From NCBI RefSeq assembly GCF_036370855.1, contig NC_088110.1, positions 19,649,501 through 19,713,500 of the forward strand: a stretch of 64,000 bases of DNA, written 5' to 3'. The position numbers were made by a program, and so were the translations under genes. Position 1 is the first letter of the stretch. Each line of letters begins with the position of its first letter. The notes under the pieces were generated by a model. That model saw nothing but the letters and a program-made list of their open reading frames with translations, ran no database searches and was not told the origin of the DNA. This DNA is from Dromaius novaehollandiae (lineage: Eukaryota; Chordata; Aves; Casuariiformes; Dromaiidae). Shown in pieces: positions 51,401 through 63,125 of this stretch.

Positions 51401-54400
51401 TCTCGCTAAGGAAATCAGGTGTGGAGCCCAAACAGGGCATGCTCCAGTAACCCTTACCGGAATAATGGTCTCGGGGATGACATCGTAGGCTGTTGTGCCT
51501 GGCACTGGGGACTTGGCTGGCCTCCTAGTCAGACTTAGGAAACTGAAAAAAGACTTACAGCTACACTGAGCATCGGATTTTCCTTTTGCTAATAGTTTGC
51601 TTTTTAATTTTTTGCTTAGAACAGGTGCCTGATGTTTTGACTGAGACCAGAAGATTTCAGGTAGAATATCTCTAGAGGGATGTGTTTTGCCTGGTTTCCG
51701 TGGCTGTGTCCTCAGCAGGAATCAGTTTTATGTTGTTGAGCAGTCTGGACAATCCTGTTAATGTATCCTTCTTATTTTATTTTTTGAGGTCCTCTGTGAA
51801 CAAGTTACATTGCCGTCTTTTTTTGTGTACATGTGATAAGGCCACTGAGGTAGACTATGGAGAGCACAGGTATGTTAGTCACTTAATGTGTAGAGATTCA
51901 AATTAGCAAACAGTTGTTAGTTTCATGGACTTCAGTGAATTTTGGTTTATGCTCTAAACTAAGTGGCAGAAAGTACTTTGCATTCTTCATTTTATTACAA
52001 ACAAACTCTAAATAGTGCTGACAGAATTCCAGTGACAGAGAAGTGTAGTGTTACACAGTGTGCTGCAAGTAGACTTCTCTACTAACAAATAAAATTGCAT
52101 TGTATTGGCAGTGTATTTTAGCGTCTGTAGGGCAAGCTTGTTGGCTCGAATAACATGAAAGGCGTGTATAATTTGCTTGGGGCTGAGAGTATCTTGGTAG
52201 AAATAACTTGTACAACGCCATTACTCTATCGAGCCTGTTGTGATTTGGCTTGGCAACTCTGACGGAGCAAAATAGCATTTAAAGAGGTGAAACACAGCAT
52301 GGGAACTTTCACCTCGGTAAGGAAAGTGCTTTTAACTTGACTTGAGGTATGTGAACCTGTTGAGCCAAAGTTGATGTGTATTCTGAATGTCGTCTTTAAT
52401 ATGCAAACCTGTAGAATTTTTGTCAAATTGTACTTTTTCAGGATGGAAAACTTAATGCACCAATGAGGAAGGGTTTGAAAACGTCACAGAAATTCTACTG
52501 CTGTCCTATTGAAGGCTGCCCTAGAGGACCAAACAGACCATTTTCCCAATTTTCTCTTGTAAAACAGGTATTTCTTTTTTCCTGATTTGGTCCTGACTGT
52601 CTCTACTCCACAGTGTGTACACTTTTGCATTTAGATATGAGAAAAGCCCCCCAGCATCTATCCAGGAGTTGCAGAAGTGTATACAGAAACTCCATGTGGG
52701 CATATAGTTGGTGAACATGCACATTTGCATGTTGACAGTGGAGGACCTGAAGCTTTTGATCAAGCAGACACTGGGATGTTCTGCTAAGATGGGAGACAGC
52801 CCTTCTGCCCAAATTAATAAGCTTGAAAAAGATAAAAGAGAGAAAAAAAATCACAGTAGCAACCAATAAGGGTTTAAGATGTAGCTGATGCTTTTAAACA
52901 GCTTTTTAAGTGGGGAAGAGGTAAGGGTTTTTCTCTGCTTTAGTCTCAAAGTGCACTTGTTTACAAGTTACATGTTTAAGAAAGCAAGTAAAACTTGTTT
53001 CTCTGTATGAGTAAAAACCTACTCTTCTGCTGTTGGTCATCTGTGATCACCCATGGAGACTGTGAGTGACTACCACTTGGTGCCAGAAATTGTAAAGAAA
53101 AATTCTGGCCTTTGCTCTAAAATTGACTTGTTTGCTTTGATACTATTCACTCAGTTGTAGATCTTTAGAAGTATCTATTTGTTGCTCTGTATACCACTTA
53201 CTGCACTCTTCCGCAAGATTCATCTTTAGCTTTATTAATGTCAGTAAGGAACCTCCTATAGGATTAGGAGAAACCTCCTATAAGATTATGTTGCACATAA
53301 ACATAATCTGCATTTTAAAGTGGTAGAAGCTGCTGATACAGAGCTGATATGATCAGGAGCCTCCCAGTAGATGCATTCTCCAAGCTGTGGAGAGCTGAAT
53401 GCAGTATGAATCTTGTGTATACACACATATTTGTACAAATGAAAACTTATTAGATCTTATACTCCAGCTTTTTCCTGTATTCCAACTTGGACAGTGAAAC
53501 TTCTCAATCTTATGTTTTCTTAACTTGAAGGTATTTTGAGATGCACATAGCACAAGAAGATTTTCAAATTTTAAATTCTTTAAGCTCATAACTTATTTCT
53601 CATGAAATTTTCAAAATATTCTGACGTCTAATTCTATTCCTCAATTATATTTAACATATAAAATGTTGCAAATGTCGATGTCTCCCCTGAAGATTTCTTT
53701 AACTCAGCTGCAGACTGATATTTACTTTTCATTGTGTATTCTAGCACTTTATGAAGATGCATGCTGAAAAGAAGCACAAATGTGACAAATGTAGTAACTC
53801 CTATGGTACAGAATGGTACTTGAAACGGCATATAGAGGACTGTGGCAAGACTTTCCAGTGTACTTGTGGGTGCCCTTATGCCAGCAGAACAGCATTGCTG
53901 TCTCATATTTACAGAACTGGCCATGAAATTCCTGCAGAACACAGGTAAAGGTGAAGCAGTAAAGTAATGCCACTTGTGTTCATCCCCGAGTCCTCTGTCT
54001 CCTATGTGCTGCCTATTTGCTCGGTTTTTGTTGATTAAATTGAAGATTGGCTCACACTCTTTTAGCTGGAGAACTGTTTTCAGTTTCCTTGTTCTGTTGC
54101 TTTTAGCAGTTTCTGTTTTGTTGAAGGCAATGATGATTAATTGCCTAATCAGTAAGATCAGCTTTCCCATATATAAAACAGGAAGTACTGCCAGCAAGAT
54201 AGTTACTGATGACACTGCACTAGATGGTGTAAATACTAGGGATTCTTGTTGGAGCTGCTTTTAGTTTCCTGAAAGTAGAAATAATGTGGAAATGTTTACA
54301 GCTGGTAACTGTGGTGTGAAATACAGTTCAGTTTATTTTCTTTTATAGTCCAGTTAGCATCAAAATGAATTAAGTGCTCTGATTTGAAGACATCTAATGT

Positions 54401-56476
54401 ATAAAGGGAAACAAAAACTCTAAACCTTAACCTCTCTTTAGAACATAGGTCTCTGTAAAATAGGTAAGCTTTTTTCTTTTTTAAATAAGAATGAGGAGTA
54501 AAGCCTATATTTTAATCAGGATTAGTGGTCTTCTCATTTTCAACCTCATTTGTGGCTTGGGTTCATATTTCCGTCACTTGAAAGAATGGAAGGCAGATGT
54601 TTTGTGCTTGAGGAGAAGTGTAAATTATTGATCTCATGTTCACAGGGATCCTCCTGGTAAGAAAAGGAAAATGGAAACCTCGATACATAATCAGCACTTG
54701 GCAGAGAAAGCAAATGAAGCATTCATCAATACACACAACAGTAGTCCTGGCACTCAGGAAGTGGACTCATCTGAAGTGAAATTAGTAGCCCCTTTTGAAG
54801 GCTCCTGCAGTTCAAACTTTGCTAAGCAAATGCAGCCAAAATGTACACCGAAGATGCTTTTACCAAAGCCCAAAGTGGCTTTGGTTAAACTTCCAGTGAT
54901 GCAGCTTGCTCACTTGCCTATATTTGTATCTGCAACAGACTCTTCTGTCAAACCTGTTGTAGTGGCTGTTGATAATCAAGGGTCAGTTATGAGTACTGTT
55001 CACTTACTGCCTCAATCTGTAGGAATTCTGATTCCAGCACTGGAGGCAGAAACACTTGTATTTAAAGACACTATGCCTGTTTCGAAAGTGACAAATTCTG
55101 GTGATAATGAACCAGTAAGTACTGGTGTACAAGTTGACATGGATAAGGTTACATCAACTAACGCAGGACAAATGCTGGGGAATGTTTGCCACAGGAATAA
55201 AATTTCTTCCATAAATGTACAGACTGACTTATCTTATATTTCACAGCACTTTGTACCAACTGCAGCCTGGACTCCTGATTCTTCTGTATCTTCTTGCTCT
55301 CAGACAGATCTGTCGTTCAGTTCGCAGGTGTCATTACCCATCAGTGTACAAACACAGACACTGCTGCCTGCTTCTAAACTGACTTCATCCATAGCTGCTC
55401 AGACTGATGCTTTTAGTCAGGCTTGTTTTCCAACGTGTGGTATTTCTAGAGAGACTCAAACTAATCGAACACAGAACTCTATAGATGGAAGAGTGCAAAT
55501 GGACCAGGCCGTAATGTGCAGTGACATCTTTGACAATGTTCATTCGTCATACAACGTTTCCACTCAGATTGGACTTGCAGAGAACAATTTAATGACTGCA
55601 AATATAGATGAAGCTTTGCTGCAAAGGAGTAATTGCAAGAGCCTGAATCAAGATACAGTGAAGTCAGAATCCATTATCACCTTCAATACACAGACTAATA
55701 TACTTCCACCTCAAAATACAATGGATAATCAAACCCAGACAATGGACTTACTGAGTGATCTGGAAAACATCTTTTCAGGAAACATGTCTGGCCAGACACT
55801 GGATAATCGTGGCCTTTTGTCTGACGCTGGTTCTAATGCTGACACGCATCTGCCATCTGGCCCATCGCAGAGCACAGGAATAGACTTTGATATTGAAGAG
55901 TTTTTTTCAGCGTCCAATATCCAAACTCAAACTGAAGAGAGTGAGCTTGGTACCCTAAACTCTGAGCCTGTTTTGGAGTCTCTGGACATCGAAACTCAGA
56001 CTGATTTCTTATTTTCAGACAGTGCCACACAATCGTATAGCTGCAGAGGAAATTCTAACTTCCTAGGTTTGGAGATGTTTGATACGCAGACACAGACAGA
56101 CTTGAATTTCTTTTTAGACACTAATAGCCATCTGCCTTTAGGCAGTATTCTGAAGCAGTCCAGTTTCTCCATGAGTACTGACTCATCTGATACAGAAACC
56201 CAGACAGAAGTGTATCCTGCCACTAAAAATATACCTAGCCAGAACATAGAAAGCAAAGTCCAGCTGAATAGCGCTGAAACGCAGACTATGGATAGTTGCT
56301 TTGAGAACCTTGGGAATTTATTCCTTACCAGCAATGAGACACAGACAGCAATGGATGACTTTCTTCTGGCCGACTTAGCCTGGAATACAATGGAGTCCCA
56401 GTTCAGCTCGGTAGAAACGCAGACCTGTGAAGAGCTGTGCTCCTTGTTTCAGAGCGCTGACAAGTCCAGCTGTTGA
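48189..56476 (+). CDS. ATMIN: ATMIN (ASCIZ), ATM interactor zinc-finger protein (795 aa, 4 coding exons)
   Basis: Coding exons 48189-48419, 52442-52567, 53745-53944 and 54646-56476 join to 795 residues (human 823). An Ala/Gly/Pro-rich N-terminus leads to four zinc-finger motifs: C51/C56/H69/H74; C98/C103/H120/H125; C132/C135/H148/C152; and a C158-C162 cluster with H173/H179. A KKRK nuclear-localisation motif sits at about 191-194. The long last exon encodes a Ser/Thr/Gln-rich region with twelve TQT tripeptides (about residues 420-775), the binding motif for dynein light chain DYNLL1. Known roles: ATM cofactor in some stress responses and transcriptional activator of DYNLL1, which binds back to the TQT array as feedback. 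I chose the ATG at 48189 (CAACATGGCG) because it gives the MAA start seen in human; an in-frame ATG at 48135 would add 18 residues. Confidence 0.97.
48420..52441 (+). other. ATMIN: ATMIN intron 1
   Basis: About 4.0 kb, starting with the poly(C) run and the right part of the CpG island. I see no other gene. Small ORFs on both strands lack family features. Confidence 0.85.
48436..48454. repeat. poly(C) run, 19 bases
   Basis: Nineteen consecutive C bases, 17 bases after the ATMIN exon 1 donor. The opposite strand could form a G-quadruplex. Confidence 0.92.
52442..52567 (+). CDS. ATMIN: ATMIN coding exon 2 (residues 78-119)
   Basis: Acceptor CTTTTTCAG, reads DGKLNAPMRKGLKTSQK then FYCCPIEGCPRGPNRPF, donor CAG|GTATTT at phase 0. 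It holds the cysteines of zinc finger 2; the paired histidines are in the next exon. Confidence 0.96.
53134..53241 (+). repeat. 108-bp direct repeat, copy 1 (ATMIN intron 2)
   Basis: About 90% identical, without gaps, to 57080-57187 (I count 11 mismatches). It begins GCTTTGATACTATTCACTC and ends CTTTATTAATGT. The mismatches cluster in two short blocks. Confidence 0.95.
53745..53944 (+). CDS. ATMIN: ATMIN coding exon 3 (residues 120-185 and part of 186)
   Basis: Acceptor TGTATTCTAG, reads HFMKMHAEKKHKCDKC through HIYRTGHEIPAEH, donor AG|GTAAAG. It completes finger 2 and encodes fingers 3 and 4, nearly identical to human. Confidence 0.96.
54646..56476 (+). CDS. ATMIN: ATMIN coding exon 4 (residues 186-795 and stop)
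   Basis: Acceptor ATGTTCACAG, reads RDPPGKKRKMETS through FQSADKSSC, then TGA. It encodes the NLS, the conserved LLPKPKVALVKLPVMQ stretch and the TQT array, including overlapping motifs in FDTQTQTDLNFF. Confidence 0.97.
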
Positions 56477-57079
56477 GTGCTGTGTAACAAACCGTTTCCT
56501 GTGGTGTGAAATTAAGTTATTGGGGTGGGAGAGGTGGATTGACCAAGTCGTCCACTTTGCGTTGTTGAATGTAGTTGTCATGCGCAGTTGGCCTAAGAGG
56601 CTTTTCATGCTGAAGGTACTCTATTGAATATGTAACTTCAACATAAACTCTGTGGGCATAAATGTATGTGTGGTTTTTTTTGTTGTTTGTTTTTTGTAAC
56701 TTGTTAATGTACATTTGAAACTTAAAAAATTTTGTGGTGCCTATGTTTTCTGCTCAGATTTCATTGCAGAGTTGATACTGCTTTAATTTAAACTGAAAAA
56801 CCTTTGCAGTTTTCCTGTATCTGTTTATTTCTGGCATACATATAGGGTTCCAGTGTCCTGGACCAAAACCTGGCCTGTCCCATTCAGATGCTTCCCTGAA
56901 CTTATGGGGAAGGATTCTCTTGGTGTAAGCTACTTTCGTTTACTTTTTTTTCGTAGCTTGTATTTTGAATTTGGCATGGATATGCCAGTGTAAGCCGTAC
57001 TGGCTTCTTCTATTCTATGCCTTCCCAGCTCTTACTCCTGTGTAAGTTGGTATTTTCCAAGCACCCGTCCAACAGACTA

Positions 57080-57187
57080 GCTTTGATACTATTCACTCAG
57101 TTGTAGATCTTTAGAAGTATCTATTCATTGCCACCTGTACCACTTACTGCACTCTTTGGTGAGATTCATCTTTAGCTTTATTAATGT
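57080..57187 (+). repeat. 108-bp direct repeat, copy 2 (ATMIN 3' UTR)
   Basis: Partner of 53134-53241, in the same orientation, about 600 bases past the ATMIN stop codon. It is either a duplication within the gene or two members of an unrecognised dispersed family. Confidence 0.95.
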
Positions 57188-60100
57188 AGACTGTTGAATA
57201 TATTTATTATTAAAAATATGTAGAAAGCAATAGGTTTTTTTCTTCTCAAGTGGCACTGATGCCCCTTTGAAGGGTAGGAAAAGAACTTGGAATACACAGT
57301 TATAGGGAAAATTAGCATGCTGTTCTTTTAACTTGTGTACTAAAATATTTTTAGTCTTCAGGAGAGATTTGCTTAAATCGTCTGTGATTGTAAGACACTA
57401 ATGTTAAAATGCGTGTGCCTGAAAGACTGGAATAACTTGGTTTTACTGAAACTCCCCTAGCTCTATCAAGATACAGCTTGAGAAATCTTACAATGGTTTA
57501 TACTACAATTACCTTAAGAAAAATCTTCAGAAATGGGAATTTAAATTCTCTGAAATGCGTCCTCACCTGGACTCCTATTCTTGGACTTGCTGCTTCTGAA
57601 AAACAGTGCCCGTTGGAACCTGTAGAGAGCTGGGAGAGCAGCTCCCAGAAGCCCTTTTGGAAGAGGTGTGTCCTGCTTTTGCACATTGATCTGCAGCCCT
57701 CAGTGCCGGCAGCTTTTTGGAAAGTTTTCTGAATATAATCAAATTTAAACAGCCTGATCTGTTGAAGAGAAATATATGACCTCTTGGATTTTTTTTCTTT
57801 AATGTTCATCTTACCCCTTGTACCAAGCTTGTGGTAGATGGAATTGCATGAAAAAAGTTAAGCCAGTTGTGAATGTAACCTGGAATTTGGCCTTAACTGC
57901 TTTTTATCTTTTACTATAATAGCAGTAAAACGGAGGCCTCTGGTTTTGTCTTGGACAAGTTCTAGTTTCCGTTACCTTAAATGACAAAAGCAACTTGGTG
58001 TCAAACTCCTGGGCCTATAATAGACTTTACTTCCCTAGTGTAGGGGAGAGGTATTGGCTACCTATATACTAGGCAGCCCACCTGTGATATCTGTCCAAGC
58101 CTTAGTTTTTAAAACTCGCTATGCTCTGTGTTTTGCTTCGTCTCCTCGATTCAAGGATGTGGGAGTTAGGTTACTCATCCAGTGTAGCTGGTGTCTTTTG
58201 TTTGAAATGAGCAATACCTTTCAACTTCTTGTCTCTTCCTACCACTCTTTAACTCGTCATAGTTAAATCAACACACTAGTATGGTAAGAATCTCTGTGTA
58301 CGCTTGCAACCGTCTCTGTAAATTAGCCCAGAAAGTTGTGTCCTGTTTTTTCAGCATTTCTGGGTGAGAGCTTGGAGACTTCCACAGTCTTTGGTTAAAG
58401 AAACTGCACAAAGGAACCTTGTAGTTCTCTCAGGAGTATAGTAATTTTGTTTTTGGTAAAGGTCATTCCCCCCAAGTTTCTCAATGTCTGGATTTTCTGA
58501 TCTTAAACATGGGAGGTTGGGGGGGGGAACCTTGCTTTTAATGCCGTCTTTTCTGAAGATATGACTGATCCATATTTGCTTATCTACTTCCAAATTGAGA
58601 AATAAGATAAATGACAAAATTAGGGTAATTTATTCTATTGCAGTATTTTTCTAGTAATGTTGCTACTTTGGGTTTTCGAGTGTTTTTCTCCTCCCTGCTT
58701 CCCTGGCTGGAATACAAGAGAATACTTCTTCATGCACAGGCTTCTGTATTTTCCTTGTGCAAGTTGCCTGTACTGACATATGAAAGGGAAGCAGCTGTTA
58801 TAAATCTGGTTTTTAGATTATTGCTTTAAAGGAAATTGACAGTTAGGGAGAACTGTGTGTTTTCCACAACTGTAGAAGGCAGAAGTGAGAGACTCTTCAT
58901 TACCTCTGAATTAGGAAACCAGAGTCTTTCTGCAAGAGAAGGAATCTTAACTGATGAGGAGCAGAATTACGGAAGGTTTCAGATTCTAGCCATAGCCATC
59001 GGAGATGCTAGCTAGCATTTCAAAAACTTTGAAACTAATTTACAAGTCAGAATGAGAATCACCTTGTTTTCAGCATGTAAGCCAAAGCTCTTAACATCCG
59101 TGACTAGCAGAAAAAATGTAAGGTTTGTATGGACACAAAATACTACAATGTGATCATTACTCATTTATTCTGTTTTGTAATTGAAAGTGTTTATGAGCTT
59201 TCTGTGTTCTGTTGAAATACAAAAGTACCATTCCCCTCCCTCAGCTAAATTTAATTAGGTTAACACAGTACTGCAGCATGAAATTATTTAATGAAAATGC
59301 AGCATTAAGAAAGCAGTTAAGCATGCCTGCATTGCCCTATGGAATTTGCTCATTTTGACCAAGATTAATTTTTTTTCACAAATTTGATGAGTTATTTAAA
59401 GTCAAACAAAAATGATAAATATACATATATTAGAAAATGCTTTGGATTCTAGATTGCTAGCACATGTCCTCATTTAGGATTTATTAAATATTAAAAAAAA
59501 TGTAAAGACTGCAATCGGAGTGTTCATAGTTAGTTCTGTTGAATTCTAGAGTGAACCTAATGAAACTTCATCTGAAATACTGTTGCTAAATACTTGTAAT
59601 TCTTCAAAATTAAAAGGTTTCTTCTTTACAATAGCTAGTTTTCTGTTGTGGCCTTTGTTTTGTAGAATTAACTTTAGTCAGAACTCTTTCTTAATAGCAG
59701 TAAGATTGTATTTATCTTCCTCTTCTTTGTCTCTGATTTGATTTTCAAGGCACTGTCTCTATTATATGAGTTAATAGTGACTTGTTATTTTGCTAATTCT
59801 CTTTTATGTGAGTAGTCTATCCTCTACCACCATTTGAACTAAGATATAGGAAAAGTAACATCAGATTGTCCATAGCCTCTTAGTACAAGTTTTTATTTAG
59901 AAGTGATAACTAATATTACTTGCCCTTACTCTTTGCAATTCCTGCTTAATTCTAAATTATGCTGTGATTGTTGGGTCTCTCATTCCTGTGTAATACTACT
60001 CTAAAATTAAATCAGTCTGTAGTTTTGTAGGCTCATTTGAGCTTTTCTTTATTACTTAAAGAAAAAGTTAGTCTAAGACTTTCCAATATGTATCAACCTG

Positions 60101-60279
60101 CTGCTTCACCAAGTTCAGCAGTTTGTGTCTGCGAAAGATAGTAGCCCAGTACTTCAGAGAAAAATGGAAAATGCCTCTAGAGGCCGTTAACAAGTTACTG
60201 CAATTGATAAGACTGTTTTCAAACACTTCACTGGACTTGTGATTCATTTGGTTGTCAGAAAAAGCTTTCCTCATCTCAT

Positions 60280-60438
60280 GCCCAGAGAGGTTGTGGAGTC
60301 TCCATCCCTGGAGATGGTCAAAAGCCTGGACACGGTCCTGGGCAGCGTGCTGTAGGTGACCCTGCTTGAGCAGGGGGGTTGCACTAGATGATCTCCAGAC
60401 GTCCCTTCAAACCTCAGCCGTTCTGTGATTCTGTCATG
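60280..60438 (+). mobile_element. CR1 LINE 3' end
   Basis: Reads GCCCAGAGAGGTTGTGGAGTC, CCATCCCTGGAGATGGTCAAAAGCC, then GATGATCTCCAGACGTCCC and ends TTCTGTGATTCTGTCATG, the standard CR1 3' terminus with its ATTCTGTG-type repeats. It is 5'-truncated, about 160 bases long, and oriented with ATMIN. It is the clearest sign that the host is a bird (or reptile). Confidence 0.92.
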
Positions 60439-63103
60439 CATTCAGTGTACTGTGATTTCAGCCTTACTGAGACTGCGGTATTCTGTGGAGAGCTGGTCAG
60501 GAAAGGTGAATTTGCTAGCTGTGCCAGCTAATGGATCCAGCTTGTTCTAAGTAACTTCAGAATAAACATGGCATCAGTCTCTTACAGTTCTTTGGATAGA
60601 TGAAGATAAACATAACAGTGGCAGATATTCTTTAATAGTTTTTTTGTGATGTTTAAGAATAATGCAATTATGTACACATTTAAGAATTTAAGTGTACAAC
60701 TTAAAGGTAGCTTTCTGGAAAAATGGATATATTTTATGCCTGTTTGGTAGAGTAGTGCAGTGGCAGATGTGAGCCTCTATTGGCTATTTGCACATGTGTG
60801 TTTATGCAAAATTGAGTAGATTGACTTGAAACTTTTGGCTTTTGAGAGAATGCTGATTGTTATAAAAGGTGAACACGTTTTGTTTTTAAGGTATACAAAA
60901 AAAATCAAATGAAATACAAGCAAATCTGGGACACATTCCTTTCCTTTCACAGTCTATGAGGACATAAGCACAGAACCACTGAAAAATGAGAGGTCTGTCT
61001 TGTTGCCTTCCATGTTTGTCACTTCATGCTAAAATTTGTTTAACAGTGGATGTATGTTTCTGCTTATATATGCATCTATTTATGCTACCATGCTTGTAAA
61101 TATTTCTTCCTGCTTTGGTAGGGAGGGAATCCTCCCTCTCAACTCTTCGTGTCAGCCTAAGAGATATTGGTAGTTTAAAGTCAGATTTCATTAACTCCAT
61201 ATATTCTTAGCTATGCAAAGTCATGTCTAGAAAATTTTCTCTTTGACGTGTATGTAAGTTAAACAACTGTAAAACAAGCCTTGTGAGACCTCTTCTCATT
61301 TTAAACAGTTCAATCAGTGTCTGTAATTTAACAATGTACTTAACTAATACTCCTTAACAGAATTTTATTCCCAGGCACACTCTCAGTTGTTTTTTTTTTT
61401 GACACTAGAAGGCTAAATTTCCCTGCTACCCATGTGTACCTTGAGAGCATAGAGGCAACAGAACCAGCTTTCCCGTGAACAAAGATAACTGCCTTCCACT
61501 ATTTCCAGTCCTTATCCTGCTAACGCATGCTTACGTGCTTAGAGTCAGATGTGAATTAATTTTGGTGGGATTAGGTAAAAAGATGTATGTGTTGGCAGGA
61601 TTCGGATCTAAGGGTTTTTTTTTTTTAATAATCTTTCAAACATTGGGTAAGTAAATTATAAGACTAATATAATTACATACTGAATCAATATAAGGTGCTC
61701 AACTTGCAAAAGAATATTTGTTACTGAAATGACAACTCAAAGGTGACCCAAACTTTTATTTGCCTTTATCATTAAGGTGTACAGCTTCCTTTGCTTTAAT
61801 CTGTTTTTGACATTTTTTTTTAAACATGATCTTAATGTACAATTTACTGTTCCAAATACATTCACACCAAAACATTGCTGACATTGTGGGCCTTGCAGCT
61901 TTTTCGTTCATGTGTGTTATGAGGTGCTGCTATGCCTGTGTTGCTAATAGAATAGATCTGCTGTAAACAGGCTTCCATTTATGATTTTATATGAACACTA
62001 TGAGGATAGGGTTGTCTAATGGTAGCAAGCTGCTTTTCCAATGCATTATGCAAACTTGCAACTTCTGTTTTTTATTTTTTTAAAAGGTTGATGTGAATCA
62101 AAGTGTGCGTGCTTGAAGGATTTGCTGCTTAGAGCATGACTGAATTTTCTTGTTTAAAATGCCATTGCTATGCAATGAACAGAATCAAGGAGCCACATCA
62201 TTCAACTCTGCGTTGCCTTGCAGTCAGGTTGATGTTAGGTTTGTCTTAGTGTATGCGACTCTTCGGCATCACTTAAAATGTAATTAGAGAGCCTTGAAAT
62301 AGTGAAAATTCCTGAAGGAGCTGCTGATCTTCAGTTAAACAACCAGAAGTCCTTTACTTCTGATTCTATTTCATATACTGGCTTTTTAGCAGTAACAACA
62401 TAACTAGCAATGGAATATAGTAGATGACTTGTGATGATGTAAACTCTGCAGCTCCCATTTCACCATGAGTAATGCTTTACATGCATGCTCCAAGTGCTTG
62501 CATGCAGAGCTAACTTGACCATACTTCTATATACACAGTACTTACAAGCGCATTTGATAAAACAAAGCTAGATACGAAAGATAGCCATATTTTTCAGCTT
62601 ACAGAATTGAACACCTGATTATGATCTAATCTAAACTTTTAATTTTTTGGAATGGATGAGTAAGAAGTATCATGGGTGAGTTCATTTCCCAAAGCATGCG
62701 TGAGCCAATCTCAATAAGGCTGAGAAATGTCCTTAAAATGTTTTTCTTCTCATCACTGTTGAGGTTTTCATCTAGTGGAGAAATTTAGTTTCCAAAGGAT
62801 GTTTGTGTTTGATTCTTGCTGTTTAAGCCAATAAACTTGCAATGAACAGAAAAAAGCAAGCGTTCATTTCTTATACCTATTTTACAAGTGACAATCCCAA
62901 AGAAGGAATGTTGTCTTAATAATTGTGAAACTTTTAAGTAAAATGCATGCAAAGAAAACCCTGTGCCAAAATACTGTTTCATATTTCCCTCTGTTGGAAA
63001 CTGAAATGTTACATAAAGCTACTAGTAAGTTATTCACAAGTGTTGAAACATTTTGTTCACCAGTGAAGCACTTCTTTACTCCTGTAAATTATACATATTT
63101 TGG

Positions 63104-63109
63104 AATAAA
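63104..63109 (+). terminator. ATMIN: candidate distal ATMIN polyadenylation signal
   Basis: AATAAA followed 15-30 bases later by a T/GT-rich tract. It is the best-formed poly(A) site I see downstream of ATMIN; alternatives are at 60561 and 62830. Confidence 0.45.
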
Positions 63110-63125
63110 GTCAACTTCAATCTAT

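Larger units (their letters stand above)
56477..63125 (+). other. ATMIN: probable long ATMIN 3' UTR (extent uncertain)
   Basis: About 6.6 kb after the stop codon has no recognisable exon on either strand. I noticed canonical AATAAA hexamers only at 60561, 62830 and 63104. The last is followed by TTTTTGTCTTCTGTTTT, a good downstream element, so the longest 3' UTR would end near 63125. A Pumilio-type TGTAAATA lies at 61095-61102 and a CR1 3' end at about 60280-60438. Whether transcripts run this far is unproven; human ATMIN has a shorter 3' UTR. Confidence 0.4.

Noticed and set aside
53634-54215. 193-codon minus-strand ORF in ATMIN
   Set aside because: It lies mainly opposite ATMIN coding exon 3 and adjacent introns. 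The plus-strand exon has clear zinc-finger coding and splice sites.
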